This document shows positions 32,569 through 41,792 of a DNA stretch of 64,000 nt, in pieces. Numbering within the stretch: position 1 is the first letter of the stretch; each line of letters begins with the position of its first letter. The position numbers were made by a program, and so were the translations under genes. Under the pieces are notes generated by a model, which worked only from the letters and a program-made list of their open reading frames with translations, was not told where the DNA came from and searched no databases. The stretch is from Synechococcus sp. WH 8109 (GTDB taxonomy: Bacteria > Cyanobacteriota > Cyanobacteriia > PCC-6307 > Cyanobiaceae), in assembly GCF_000161795.2 (NCBI RefSeq), contig NZ_CP006882.1, positions 868,001 to 932,000 on the forward strand, given 5' to 3'.

Positions 32569-33426
32569 CTGAAGCACCTGCGACTTGCCATTGCCGGTGA
32601 TCTGCACGGCGCCTGGGGCGACGCGGATGAGCAGCTGCTGCAGCAGCTCAAGCCCGACGCTGTTCTCTTCGTTGGTGATCTTGCTGATGGGGATCTGCGT
32701 CTGACGCGCCGGATCACGCGGCTTCCCTTCCCCGTGGCCGTGATCCTGGGGAACCACGACCGCGGGCGAGATCGCAGTGGCGGCATCCTCGAGCAACAAC
32801 TCGCTGTGCTCGGCGATTTCCATTGCGCCTGGCGCTCAATCCAATGGCCGGAGCTCCCGTTGACGGTTGTGGGTGCGCGTCCCTGCAGTGCTGGTGGAGG
32901 TTTTCATCTGTCGAAAGCGGTAGAGGCGGTGTACGGCCCGGCGTCGCTTGAGGCTTCAGCCGAGCGGATTGTGCAGGCCGCTGCTGATGTACCCGCTGAT
33001 CAGCCCTTGATCGTCATGGCCCACTGCGGTCCCTCAGGGTTGGGATCCGAGGCCGCCAGTCCCTGCGGACGCGACTGGAAGACACCGGCGGTGGACTGGG
33101 GGGATCAGGATCTGGCACTTGCCCTGGACCGCATGGCTAAAGACCGACCTGCCGATCTGGTGATCTTTGGCCACATGCACCATGCCCTCAAGCGCGGCTC
33201 TGGCTTCCGCCAGACCCTGTTGCGTCATCGTCATGGAACCGCGCTGATCAATGCCGCCTGTGTGCCGCGTTCAGGGGTTGATGGGCAAGGTCGAACGCTG
33301 CTGCATCTCTCCTGGGCTGAATTCCAGGGGGCCAGCCTCATTCAGCTCGCCCATCGCTGGTACACCCCCGATGCTGAGTTGATTCATCAGGAGCAGTTGC
33401 CGATCGATGCTCCGTTGCCGTGCTGA
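32569..33426 (+). CDS. Metallophosphoesterase (cyanobacterial type)
   Basis: 285 residues if begun at CTG 32569. Metal motifs appear in order: GDLHG, GDLAD, GNHDRG, a late AHCGPSG and GHMHH. The first two lie upstream of the nearest GTG (32734), so a shorter protein would be inactive. From the stop at 32557 to the GDLHG motif only CTG codons (32569, 32578) could initiate, so a non-ATG start is needed. Family members are calcineurin-like phosphatases of cyanobacteria and plants with unknown substrate. The stop overlaps the next gene by 7 bases. Confidence 0.8.
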   Translation: MKHLRLAIAGDLHGAWGDADEQLLQQLKPDAVLFVGDLADGDLRLTRRITRLPFPVAVILGNHDRGRDRSGGILEQQLAVLGDFHCAWRSIQWPELPLTVVGARPCSAGGGFHLSKAVEAVYGPASLEASAERIVQAAADVPADQPLIVMAHCGPSGLGSEAASPCGRDWKTPAVDWGDQDLALALDRMAKDRPADLVIFGHMHHALKRGSGFRQTLLRHRHGTALINAACVPRSGVDGQGRTLLHLSWAEFQGASLIQLAHRWYTPDAELIHQEQLPIDAPLPC

Positions 33427-34505
33427 TCTATTTCTGCAGCAGCAGCCACGGCTTCGGCCATGCGGCTCGCGATGCTGCGGTGCTTCAGCAACTGCGCCGC
33501 CTGCGTCCTGAATGGATCTTGGTGATGAGTTCGGGTCTGCCCTCCCCCGTACTCAAACTGCTGTTGGGGGATGCAGCGATTGAGCAGCGGTCCTGTCAAT
33601 GGGATGTGGGCATGGTGCAGGCCGACGCGCTCGGTGTGGATTGCGCCGCCACCCTCAGGGCCCTGGATCAGCTGGAGCAAGGGCTGCCGGCCCTGATCGA
33701 GGCTGAGGCCCTATGGCTTGCGTCGCAGAGGCAACCGGTGTTGATCATCGGGGATATTCCCCCGGCCGCAGCCACCCTGGCCCAGCGCCTCGATGCACCT
33801 CTGGTGTGGATGAGCAATTTCGGGTGGGATGACATCTATCGCCCCTTGGGGTCTGCCTTCCAACGCTGGGCCGATGCTGCCGCTGAGGCCTACCGCTGCG
33901 GTGATCTGTTGCTGCGCTGTCCGTTTGACCTCGCCATGAATTGGGGGTTGCCTGAACAGAGGCTCGGTTTGGTTTGCGCCAGCCTGCGGCCCATCCCGGT
34001 GGATCTTGATGCTTGCCTTGATGCCCAGGATGCTCCCCTGGTGTTGGTGGGTTTTGGAGGTCTGGGCTTGTCCCTTTCGCGGGATCTGTTTCAGCTCTGG
34101 CCCAACCACCATTTCCTGCTTCCGGCTTCAGCAGATGCCTCGCATGCACCTGAGTTGGCGGCGCTCCCCAACCTCACGTTTCTGCCGGATGGGCTGCGTC
34201 CCGTCGATGTGCTCGGCCGTTGCTCCCGTTTTCTGGGCAAGCCCGGTTTCAGCAGCTTCTGCGAGGCGATGGCACAAGGGGTTGGGATGCACGTCGTGGA
34301 GCGCAGCGGATTTGCTGAGGCTTCGGCGTTGATGGATGGTCTGCGTCGCCACGCCCAGCACCGCTGCCTCAGCCGTCAGGAGCTGGACACAGGGGAATGG
34401 CAGCTGGACCAGCCGTTGCTGGCGCCAAGCGAAGCCCCTCTTTCTGCATCAGGGGCTCAAGAAGCCGCTCTGGCACTGGTGGGTTGGGTTGTAAGTCAAT
34501 TTTAA
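33420..34505 (+). CDS. Glycosyltransferase-like protein
   Basis: 361 residues from GTG 33420, overlapping the phosphoesterase stop. The N-terminus YFCSSSHGFGHAARDAAVLQQL matches the GT-B glycosyltransferase/arabinokinase N-terminal pattern (SGHGFGHxxR). The second Rossmann half has LVLVGFGGLGL and LGKPGFSSFCEAMAQG, the nucleotide-sugar-binding turn. It probably transfers a sugar or acts in sugar salvage; the acceptor is unknown. Cotranscribed with the phosphoesterase. Confidence 0.75.
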   Translation: MLIYFCSSSHGFGHAARDAAVLQQLRRLRPEWILVMSSGLPSPVLKLLLGDAAIEQRSCQWDVGMVQADALGVDCAATLRALDQLEQGLPALIEAEALWLASQRQPVLIIGDIPPAAATLAQRLDAPLVWMSNFGWDDIYRPLGSAFQRWADAAAEAYRCGDLLLRCPFDLAMNWGLPEQRLGLVCASLRPIPVDLDACLDAQDAPLVLVGFGGLGLSLSRDLFQLWPNHHFLLPASADASHAPELAALPNLTFLPDGLRPVDVLGRCSRFLGKPGFSSFCEAMAQGVGMHVVERSGFAEASALMDGLRRHAQHRCLSRQELDTGEWQLDQPLLAPSEAPLSASGAQEAALALVGWVVSQF

Positions 34506-34712
34506 ATTTCGGTATTTTTTCATCACCTTTTTAAGCTGATTTTCCTGTCTGTTAGCGGTCCGGTCGATTGTTTGACTGGCATATCTACCTATTGCTTTGA
34601 GCTTTTGATTCGAGAAAGTCACACAGGTGGAAATTTTTTCTGCTCGAGCATTTCATCCGCTTCTGATCTGCTCATAGTCCTCTTTCGAGGGCACGCTCCT
34701 TGAACGCTCTTT

Positions 34713-35432
34713 ATGGCTACCTCTGCATTCATCGGTCGTCAGACGCTTAATGCGGCCATGATCGTCGGAGTGCTGCCTGCCCTCAGTTCCGTTCTTCCTG
34801 CCCAGGCGAGCCTGTTGCCTCCCGCCTCTCGGGCGCAGCTGATCCATACCTCCGAGTTCCAGCCCAGCCGGGCCATTCCCTACGTGATCACGCCCGAACG
34901 TCGGGCGTTGCTCAACACGATCCGTTTTGCCGAAGGTACTTGGAAAGGTGGTCTGGATGTGGGCTATCGGGTGATGTTCGGCGGTGGCTTGATGCCTTCC
35001 CTCGACCGACATCCCAACCGGGTGATCTACAGCTCCCGCTACGCCAGTGCAGCAGCTGGGGCCTACCAGTTCATGCCCTTCACCTGGAACCTGGTTCGGC
35101 GCAGCATCGGCGTGCGCGGTTTCGGCCCTGAGGCTCAGGACCAGGGCGCGTTATTTCTGATCCAGCGGCGCAAAGCCCTGGGTCTGACCGACACCGGTGT
35201 TCTCACCCCGCTGCTCGCCGCCATGCTGGCTCCCGAATGGGCGTCCTTCCCTACCCTCGCCGGTCGCAGCTACTACGGTCAGCCCGTCAAGAAATACGCA
35301 CGTCTGCGTTCCTTCTATGACGTCAATCTCGCGGAGTTGCGGCGTCTGCGTGATGTAAAGCGCCAGGCTCTCATCGCTCCTCCCCCGGCCCTCTGCACCG
35401 GGTCGCGCATTGAATGCGCCACACGGCTCTGA
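34713..35432 (+). CDS. Secreted lysozyme-like glycoside hydrolase
   Basis: 239 residues with an N-terminal hydrophobic signal (about 12-32). The core matches phage-type muramidases of the GH104 kind: LLNTIRFAEGTWKGG with catalytic Glu74, FGGG, SAAAGAYQFMPFTWN and LIQRRKALGL. It would cleave peptidoglycan in the periplasm. Phage endolysins are the best-known relatives, so a phage origin is possible, but homologues occur in cyanobacterial chromosomes. The preceding 207-base gap (34506-34712) is AT-rich and contains no gene. Confidence 0.8.
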   Translation: MATSAFIGRQTLNAAMIVGVLPALSSVLPAQASLLPPASRAQLIHTSEFQPSRAIPYVITPERRALLNTIRFAEGTWKGGLDVGYRVMFGGGLMPSLDRHPNRVIYSSRYASAAAGAYQFMPFTWNLVRRSIGVRGFGPEAQDQGALFLIQRRKALGLTDTGVLTPLLAAMLAPEWASFPTLAGRSYYGQPVKKYARLRSFYDVNLAELRRLRDVKRQALIAPPPALCTGSRIECATRL

Positions 35433-35457
35433 CGACAGTCACGTTTCTCGACGTTCC

Positions 35458-36267
35458 TTAGCCTTCGGCGTCGTTCTGAAGTTTCCTGCCGACGGTGGCT
35501 TGCGCGATCAGATACGCGGCGATGCCTCCCGCCAGGAAACCAACCCCATTGCGCAGCAGCGGCATCACCTCTGAGGTGCGCGTCACCACGGGGGCTACTC
35601 CGAAGACGCCAAATAGCATTACCCACAGTGGTGAGAGCAGCAGCAACCAGGCCCAGGCGATGGTTTCGCCCTCCTTCCGGGGGTAGGCCGCAAAGCCAGC
35701 AATCAACCCGCCAAAGATCGAGGTGGTCAGAGTCCAAAGCCACTGTTCCTGGGGAAGGCCAGGCACTACCTGACAACCACCACGGTCCAGACAGATTTCC
35801 ACTGCATTGAGAGCATCCAGCACAGCTCCGTCTTCGCCGTGATCCTTCACGTAGTACTGGTTGCCGTAGCGGGTCTGTAGCTCCACCCAGTAGGTGCGCG
35901 GCATCATCGCGAAGTAGGCATCGCCAACATTGAAGTTCAGCAGGTTCCCGCCGCGCGGGTCGGCCACCAGCAGCAGGCTGCTTTCATCCAGGCCCCAGAA
36001 CTCGCGAATGGCCAGACCCGGCGTGCGCTCGTACTGGGTCAAAACCCGCATCTTCCAGCCAGTGCGTTCCTCCACATCCGCCAGGGATGCTTCCAGCTGG
36101 GCCCGCTGGGTGTCACTGAACACCTTGGCGAGGTCGATCACCGGGGTGGGGTGATCCGGCAGCAGCTCCGGGTTGTCGTAGGCCTCAGCCGGGGTCACCA
36201 GAACACCCAGGCTGACCAGAGCCACCACGATGAGGCTCCACAGATGTCGGATGTGATGTGTTCCCAT
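35458..36267 (-). CDS. TPM-domain membrane protein (Psb32-like)
   Basis: 269 residues. Signal peptide (cleavage after AEA near 29), then a TPM domain of about 150 residues (VIDLAKVFSDTQRAQLEASL, WKMRVLTQYERTPG, LLVADPRGGNLLNFNVG) and two C-terminal membrane helices. Cyanobacterial Psb32 has this architecture and aids photosystem II protection and repair. Lumenal domain with thylakoid anchor is likely. It shares a CATG with the divergent gene at 36266: the two start codons overlap by two bases. Confidence 0.85.
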   Translation of the reverse strand: MGTHHIRHLWSLIVVALVSLGVLVTPAEAYDNPELLPDHPTPVIDLAKVFSDTQRAQLEASLADVEERTGWKMRVLTQYERTPGLAIREFWGLDESSLLLVADPRGGNLLNFNVGDAYFAMMPRTYWVELQTRYGNQYYVKDHGEDGAVLDALNAVEICLDRGGCQVVPGLPQEQWLWTLTTSIFGGLIAGFAAYPRKEGETIAWAWLLLLSPLWVMLFGVFGVAPVVTRTSEVMPLLRNGVGFLAGGIAAYLIAQATVGRKLQNDAEG

Positions 36268-37498
36268 GGAACTGCTGCAGCGACCGGCATTCTCTCCAAT
36301 GGAACCGATGGCTGCGTCCTGTCCCGACTGGTTGGCAACGCATCTGCACCAGGCGGGGGGTGCCGTTCCGTTTTCCCGGTTTATGGATCTGGCTCTGAAT
36401 GAGCAGGATCACGGGTATTACGGCGCAGGCCGTGCACGCATCGGAGCCCAGGGTGATTTCGTCACTTCCCCCTCGCTGGGTAGTGATTTCGCAGCCCTTC
36501 TGGCTCCTCAAATCCTGGCCTGGCTGACTTCGATTCCCCGAATTGAGCCTGATCAACGCCTGTCGATCGTGGAAATCGGCCCTGGCGAAGGCCATCTGGC
36601 CCGGGATCTCGTTGCTGCGTTGCGTGGTGCTGATTCAGAGCTGTTGGCTCGGATCGAATTGGTGTTGGTGGAGGCCAATCCCGGCATGCGGCGGCGGCAA
36701 CAGGCTCTGCTGCAAGAGACGGATGATCTGCCACTGCGCTGGTGTTCCCTGGAAGCGTTGCGCCGCGCTCCGGTTCATGGGGTGGTGATCGCCCATGAGT
36801 TGCTGGATGCCCTACCGGTAGAGCGCTTGATCTGGCGGGAAGGATCCCTCCAGCAGCAGTGGGTGAAGCTCAATCCAAGCGGTGGCCTTCAAACGACGCA
36901 TCGGCCTCTCCCCGATGGTTTGCACCAGGAGATCAGGCGTGTGTGCAGCCAAGGCAGCATTCAGTTGCCGCCCCCCGATGTCGAAGAGGGGTGGACTACG
37001 GAGTGGAACAGTGCATTGCCCGACTGGTTCGCTGCTGCTGCGGCCGCCGTGGATGCGGGTGTACTGCTAGTGATTGATTACGCCCTGGAGGCCCAGCGTT
37101 ATTTCACAGCCCGGCGCTCCGACGGCACGTTGATGGCTGTTTGCGCTCAGCAGGCGGGGCTGTCGCCCTTCGATCACCCCGGCGAGCAGGACCTCACGGC
37201 ACACCTCTGTATCGAGGTCGTGGATGAGGCGGCTCAGCGTAACGGCTGGATGGTGGGTGATCAGGCGAAGCAGGGCGAAGCCCTGCTGGCCTTGGGGCTT
37301 GCGGAGCGTCTGTATGGGCTGCAGCAGCTACCGGGCCAACAGTTGGCGGAAGCCTTGCAACGGCGTGAAGCCCTGCTTCGACTGGTGGACCCAGCGGGGC
37401 TCGGTGGGTTTCGCTGGCTCACCTACCGGCGCGGATTGCCGGAAGACGGCTTCAGCCTTTCAGGCGCTCAAGGCAGCTCAGGATCTCGTCGCGACTGA
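36266..37498 (+). CDS. MidA/NDUFAF7-type methyltransferase (DUF185)
   Basis: 410 residues from ATG 36266; ATG 36299 is an alternative. The SAM motif is [14 protein letters not shown] (about 94-107), preceded by [26 protein letters not shown] and followed by [15 protein letters not shown], all diagnostic of the MidA family. The mitochondrial member methylates an arginine of a complex I subunit; in cyanobacteria a role in NDH-1 assembly is a guess. The gene's 3' end overlaps aroB by 47 bases on the opposite strand. Confidence 0.88.
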   Translation: MELLQRPAFSPMEPMAASCPDWLATHLHQAGGAVPFSRFMDLALNEQDHGYYGAGRARIGAQGDFVTSPSLGSDFAALLAPQILAWLTSIPRIEPDQRLSIVEIGPGEGHLARDLVAALRGADSELLARIELVLVEANPGMRRRQQALLQETDDLPLRWCSLEALRRAPVHGVVIAHELLDALPVERLIWREGSLQQQWVKLNPSGGLQTTHRPLPDGLHQEIRRVCSQGSIQLPPPDVEEGWTTEWNSALPDWFAAAAAAVDAGVLLVIDYALEAQRYFTARRSDGTLMAVCAQQAGLSPFDHPGEQDLTAHLCIEVVDEAAQRNGWMVGDQAKQGEALLALGLAERLYGLQQLPGQQLAEALQRREALLRLVDPAGLGGFRWLTYRRGLPEDGFSLSGAQGSSGSRRD

Positions 37499-38567
37499 CG
37501 TCATCGCGAATCTCAACGGTTCCGATGCCGGTGGGCATCACGAAGCGCAGGCGACCGTCGCGCACCTTCTTGTCCCCCTGCAAGCTGTTTAAAACGGCAT
37601 CGGCGGAGAGATCCGGCCAGGCGGTGGGGAGTCCGGCGCTGTGGATCAGACGACGTTGGCGCTGAGCATCGTCGCGACTCCAGCTGCCCCGCAGCACGCC
37701 GAGTTCACCCACGGCCACCATGCCAATGGCGACCGCCTCACCATGCAGCCAGGTGCCATAGCCGCAGAGGGTCTCCACCACGTGGCCGAAGGTATGGCCG
37801 TAGTTGAGGATCGCTCGTAAGCCACCTTCCTTTTCGTCGGCGGCTACCACCCGGGCCTTGGCCGCGGCCGATCGCTGCAGGATCGAGCTCAGGCGTTCGG
37901 CTCCAAGCCCAGCGGGCGTGCTCGGGTCTGCGCAGGCCTCAAGTTCTTCGAACAGCGACGTGTCGCCGAGAATTCCATACTTGATCACCTCGGCCATGCC
38001 CGCCCGGAACTCGCGTTCCGGCAGCGTGTTCAAGGTGGAGGGATCGATCAGGACCAGCCGCGGCTGGTGAAAGGCGCCGATCAGGTTTTTACCGCGGGGA
38101 TGGTTGACCCCGGTCTTGCCACCGATCGATGCATCAACCATGGCCAGCAGGGTTGTGGGCACCTGCACCACCTGGATGCCCCGCAGCCAGGTGGCTGCCG
38201 CAAAGCCGGTCATGTCCCCCACAACGCCGCCGCCGAGGGCCACCATCAAGGAGCTGCGTTCGAGTTTGGCGTTGTAAGCCGCATCGTGGATTTCCGCCAC
38301 CGTGGCTGGGGTCTTCTGGGTTTCGCCGGCGTCAATCACCAATAGCTCCACGCTGAAACCTGCCTCTCTGAGACTGTTCAGGCAGGCGTCGCCGTAGGGA
38401 CTGGCGACATCCAGATTGCTGACCACCAGCACACGCCTTCCAGCCTGCACTCCAGCATCCAGCATCTGCTGACCAAGCCTGGCCAGGCCGCCGTCTCCAA
38501 TCACCACGTCGTAGGGATTGCGCTCCAGCGCAACGCGGATGTGGTGCAACGGGGTGATTGTGGTCAT
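37452..38567 (-). CDS. aroB: 3-dehydroquinate synthase
   Basis: 371 residues from ATG 38567. Second step of the shikimate pathway: DAHP to 3-dehydroquinate, using NAD and a divalent metal. Key blocks are [60 protein letters not shown] and HGEAVAIGM. The metal ligands (Glu and the two His) are in place. It converges with the MidA gene (47-base overlap) and its start overlaps the divergent permease start in a shared CATG. Confidence 0.95.
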   Translation of the reverse strand: MTTITPLHHIRVALERNPYDVVIGDGGLARLGQQMLDAGVQAGRRVLVVSNLDVASPYGDACLNSLREAGFSVELLVIDAGETQKTPATVAEIHDAAYNAKLERSSLMVALGGGVVGDMTGFAAATWLRGIQVVQVPTTLLAMVDASIGGKTGVNHPRGKNLIGAFHQPRLVLIDPSTLNTLPEREFRAGMAEVIKYGILGDTSLFEELEACADPSTPAGLGAERLSSILQRSAAAKARVVAADEKEGGLRAILNYGHTFGHVVETLCGYGTWLHGEAVAIGMVAVGELGVLRGSWSRDDAQRQRRLIHSAGLPTAWPDLSADAVLNSLQGDKKVRDGRLRFVMPTGIGTVEIRDDVSRDEILSCLERLKG

Positions 38568-39501
38568 GAAACCGTTGGAACCCACCTACTCTCGCAATAG
38601 TTTCGCTGGTCCTGTGCGCGGAAGATCAGTGCGCAACTCCCTTTCGGCATGGGCGTTCCTGTTGCCGGCTGTGGTGCTGATCAGTTTGTCGGTGCTGTTG
38701 CCGGCCCTGATGGCTCTGGTGATGAGTTTCACCGCCACGGGGCTGGATGTCAGTGAACCCCTGCGTTTTGTCGGTTTGGCCAATTTGGAGCGCCTGCTTT
38801 CGGATCCGATGGCGCGGCAGGTGCTGGTCACCACCTTCCTCTATCTGGTTGGTGTGGTGCCTTCCATCGTTCTGGGGGCGCTGGCGTTGGCGGTGCTGGT
38901 GAACCAGGGGCTGCCCGGTCGGTGTCTTCTGCGGGGCGCTTTCTACACCCCGGTGCTGGTGTCGATTGTCGTCGCAGCCATCGCCTTTCGCTGGCTCTAT
39001 GCCGAGAACGGACTGATCAATGGATGGTTGAGCGCCTTGCTTGGTGATTCCTTCAGCCCGATTGGTTTTCTCACCACGCCGCAGCTGGCCCTGCCCGCCG
39101 TGATGTTGGTGACCCTCTGGAAGGGACTTGGTTATTACATGGTGATTTTTCTGGCGGGTCTGCAGGGCATTCCCCAGGAGCTCTATGAGGCGGCGGAGCT
39201 GGATGGCAGCGAGGGCTGGAGAAAGCATCTCGATATCACCCTGCCCTTGATGAGTCCCTACGTAACCCTGGTCGCCGTGGTGTCGTCGATCGCGGCCACG
39301 AAGGTGTTCGAGGAGGTGTTCCTGATGACCCAGGGAGGTCCTGCGGATGCCACTCGAACCATCGTTTATTACGTGTATGACCAGGCCTTCGCCGAATTGG
39401 AGATCAGCTACGCCTGCACCCTCGGCCTGGCGCTGTTCCTGTTGGTGTTCCTGTTCACCATGATCCGGTTGGCCTTCGCTGGCGATAGGCCCCTGATCTG
39501 A
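38566..39501 (+). CDS. Sugar ABC transporter permease (MalF-like)
   Basis: 311 residues from ATG 38566 with about six membrane helices. The binding-protein-dependent permease loop reads [22 protein letters not shown], the EAA...G...LP signature that docks the ATPase. It belongs to the sugar/polyol uptake class (MalF/UgpA). No partner genes lie next to it; the nearest similar operon in this window is at 60.4-64 kb. The substrate is unknown. Confidence 0.85.
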   Translation: MKPLEPTYSRNSFAGPVRGRSVRNSLSAWAFLLPAVVLISLSVLLPALMALVMSFTATGLDVSEPLRFVGLANLERLLSDPMARQVLVTTFLYLVGVVPSIVLGALALAVLVNQGLPGRCLLRGAFYTPVLVSIVVAAIAFRWLYAENGLINGWLSALLGDSFSPIGFLTTPQLALPAVMLVTLWKGLGYYMVIFLAGLQGIPQELYEAAELDGSEGWRKHLDITLPLMSPYVTLVAVVSSIAATKVFEEVFLMTQGGPADATRTIVYYVYDQAFAELEISYACTLGLALFLLVFLFTMIRLAFAGDRPLI

Positions 39502-39553
39502 CGCTGTCATCGACCTTGCAAAGTGGCAAGCTGCGGACATCAGCTCGGACACG

Positions 39554-40714
39554 ATGATCGGCGTTGTGGGAGGTGGTCAGCTGGCACGGATGCTTGTGCA
39601 GGCCGCCGCGCAACGAGATGTTCCCATCGCTGTTCAAACCTCCGATGCAGCTGATCCCGCGGCTGGTTTGGCCTCGCGTCTCGTGGCAGCGGATCCCCGG
39701 GATGTAGCAGGAACCCGGGAGCTGGTGGTGGGCTGTGACGGCATCACCTTCGAGAACGAGTGGGTCAATATCGATGCCCTTCTGCCACTGGAGCAGCAGG
39801 GGGTTCGTTTCCAGCCATCGCTGGCTGCGCTTTCGCCCCTGGTCGACAAGTTGTCGCAGCGCCAGCTGCTCGATGACCTGGCGATCCCGAGCCCGCCCTG
39901 GTGTCCGCTGAGTTTGATTTCATCGGCCCAACCCGCGCTTCCTCAGGGCTGGACATTCCCCGTCATGGGCAAGGCATCCCGCGGTGGTTACGACGGCAAG
40001 GGCACGGTGGTGTTGCACGACATTGATTCGCTAGCGCAGTTGTTGCGGGCGGTCCCCGCCGATGAATGGCTGTTGGAATCCTGGGTGGACTACGAGCTGG
40101 AGTTGGCTCTCGTGGTCAGCCGCGATCAGCGCGGCCGGATTCGCCATTTTCCGCTGGTGCAAACCCACCAACACCGACAAGTCTGTGACTGGGTTCTGGC
40201 CCCTGCTCCCGTGGATCCTTCGGTGGCTGCGCTGGCCTACAACGTGGCGGCTTCTCTGCTGACGAAGCTCGGCTATGTAGGGGTGTTGGCTCTGGAGTTT
40301 TTCTACGGGCCAGCTGGCCTGCAGGTGAATGAAATTGCTCCACGCACCCACAATTCCGGGCATTTCTCGATCGAGGCCTGCACCAGCAGTCAGTTCGATC
40401 AGCAGCTCTGCATCGCTGCTGGCCTTCCCGTGCCTGATCCCGAGCTCAAAAGCCGTGGTGCCTTGATGGTCAACCTGCTCGGCTTGGATCCCGAACGCCA
40501 TCCTCCTTTGGATCAGCGGCTTGAGGCCCTGGAAGCCATGCCGGGGCTTCACCTGCACTGGTATGGCAAGTCACCGGAAACACCTGGACGCAAGTTGGGG
40601 CACGTGACGCTGCTGCTCGAGGGTGACACGCTCCTCAAGCGGCGCGATGAGGCTGAGTCAGCACTTGCCGCCATTCGCCGGATATGGCCCCTCGAGAGCG
40701 AGAGTCAGGACTAA
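39554..40714 (+). CDS. purK: 5-(carboxyamino)imidazole ribonucleotide synthase
   Basis: 386 residues. PurK carboxylates AIR to N5-CAIR in purine synthesis, using ATP and bicarbonate. N-terminal IGVVGGGQLARML, the ATP-grasp blocks FPVMGKASRGGYDGKGT and the catalytic-site region NEIAPRTHNSGHFSIEAC match the family. A 52-base gap follows the permease gene, so shared transcription is possible. Downstream begins a long noncoding region. Confidence 0.93.
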   Translation: MIGVVGGGQLARMLVQAAAQRDVPIAVQTSDAADPAAGLASRLVAADPRDVAGTRELVVGCDGITFENEWVNIDALLPLEQQGVRFQPSLAALSPLVDKLSQRQLLDDLAIPSPPWCPLSLISSAQPALPQGWTFPVMGKASRGGYDGKGTVVLHDIDSLAQLLRAVPADEWLLESWVDYELELALVVSRDQRGRIRHFPLVQTHQHRQVCDWVLAPAPVDPSVAALAYNVAASLLTKLGYVGVLALEFFYGPAGLQVNEIAPRTHNSGHFSIEACTSSQFDQQLCIAAGLPVPDPELKSRGALMVNLLGLDPERHPPLDQRLEALEAMPGLHLHWYGKSPETPGRKLGHVTLLLEGDTLLKRRDEAESALAAIRRIWPLESESQD

Positions 40715-41460
40715 GGTTGACCATGAACTGCTGTGTTGGTGACGGCCTTTCTCTAGTGCTCTGATCTGACTCTCTTTCGACTTGGGGAGACTGTCGTGAC
40801 GGTGACGTAGACCGGCCATGCAGCCGGAAACGAAACCCCACTTTGTTGCCCCTTCTGGTTCTTCCAGGTCGACCACTGGGGCTCGCACGGCATGGCGGTT
40901 CACCCTTTTCATACCAACGAGTCTCGGGCTTGGTTGACCTGAGAAACCCCCACAAGTTTGATCAGTGGGGCTTATTGAGTCGCACAAGCGAACTGGCTCC
41001 TCGTCCTATCAGAGAGAAGAGGGGGTATGGGGGCATTTCAGTTCAATGCCCATACGCTTAGGGACCTCAGAAATTTCTCCTGGTTTTTTGAAAGGTGTGG
41101 GGAAGAGGCCTAATGGACCTCGACTCCCCATTTGTGCGGGAGGAGGCCAAGTGGTCCTCGACTCCCAGCGGCAGGCAGATCCCTCATGCCTGCAGGGTCA
41201 AGATGCGCCTGCCATTTGAACGGTCTGCCGAAGCCTCCAGTTTTCTTCCGGCCTCCAGGTTGTCGAAACATTGGTGTGGCTCATTTGGCCGCTGCAAGCG
41301 CTTCATTGATGCGGCAACAAGTCATTGGCCGGGGTGATTGTGTCTTCGGAGGGTTCCTGCAGCCTCCATCCAATGGTTTCTCCAATGACCATTGGCGCTG
41401 ATCACTGCACTGACTCCCTGAGGCGATGCGGGGAGTCAGGTCAGCGCTGTTTACAGGAAG
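40715..41460. other. Structured 750 bp noncoding region
   Basis: No domain-bearing reading frame; all frames here are Arg/Ser/Pro-rich and lack sensible starts. The DNA itself is structured. GTATGGG...CATT (41025-41037) pairs with AATGCCCATAC (41044-41054). CTGACTCCC (41410-41418) pairs with GGGAGTCAG (41431-41439). There is a 24-base imperfect direct repeat at 41105 and 41143. Motifs like GACTCCC and CCCCAC recur. It may encode a structured RNA or be the relic of a mobile element. Confidence 0.4.
41105..41166 (+). repeat. Imperfect 24-base direct repeat
   Basis: GAGGCC-t-AATGGACCTCGACTCCC-like units begin at 41105 and 41143. The two copies differ at a few positions and repeat with a 38-base period. 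A third partial copy (TGACTCCCTG) lies at 41411. This may be the remains of a tandem array or of a mobile-element end. Confidence 0.45.
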
Positions 41461-41499
41461 TTGACCTCGCCGCACCAACAGGAGCAGTACAGGCGTACT
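41461..41499 (+). promoter_or_regulatory. LexA-like SOS box overlapping promoter
   Basis: TTGACC (41461-41466) is followed by 19 bases and the palindrome AGTACAGGCGTACT (41486-41499). The palindrome fits the cyanobacterial LexA consensus RGTACNNNDGTWCB when read on the minus strand. The spacing and layout are the same as at 9421-9459. A strong ribosome-binding site AGGAGG (41501-41506) follows, and the ATG is 11 bases after the palindrome. Confidence 0.65.
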
Positions 41500-41510
41500 T
41501 AGGAGGATGG

Positions 41511-41756
41511 ATGTCGATTGATCATGCAAGCGCCGTTGCAGCGCCCAAGTCGGATCCCGTTTTCCTGCACGTCAAAACAGGAATGACCGTGATCTTTGAT
41601 GACGGCAGCGGCTGGCGGATGGCTGATGTGATTTGGGTCGATGGCGGTGCCAGAAACCCGAAGGTTCCAACGTTTTTCCAAGTGGCTGATGTCGATACAG
41701 GCGTCATCAACTGGATCAACGCTGACCTCGTGACTCACAACTGTCCGAGGGTCTGA
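41511..41756 (+). CDS. DUF3104-like small protein
   Basis: 81 residues from ATG 41511, placed by AGGAGG at 41501-41506. The sequence FLHVKTGMTVIFDDGSGWRMADVIWVDGG, then VPTFFQVADVDTG and VINWINADLV, matches the small strand-rich DUF3104 family of marine picocyanobacteria. The fold looks like a small beta barrel. Function unknown. The LexA-like promoter upstream suggests induction by DNA damage. The longer frame from 41325 is noncoding. Confidence 0.75.
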   Translation: MSIDHASAVAAPKSDPVFLHVKTGMTVIFDDGSGWRMADVIWVDGGARNPKVPTFFQVADVDTGVINWINADLVTHNCPRV

Positions 41757-41792
41757 ACCACTGCCGTGCGTACCTGAAGGGTGTGGCCCTGA

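Noticed and set aside
32569-33426. Metallophosphoesterase as the PdeM endonuclease of the ligase module
   Set aside because: Its motif layout and neighbours match the cyanobacterial phosphatase type and it is 2 kb from the exonuclease, beyond nadA.
40658-40987. 109-codon minus-strand frame in the noncoding region
   Set aside because: No domain and repetitive, charged composition; it overlaps the structured region.
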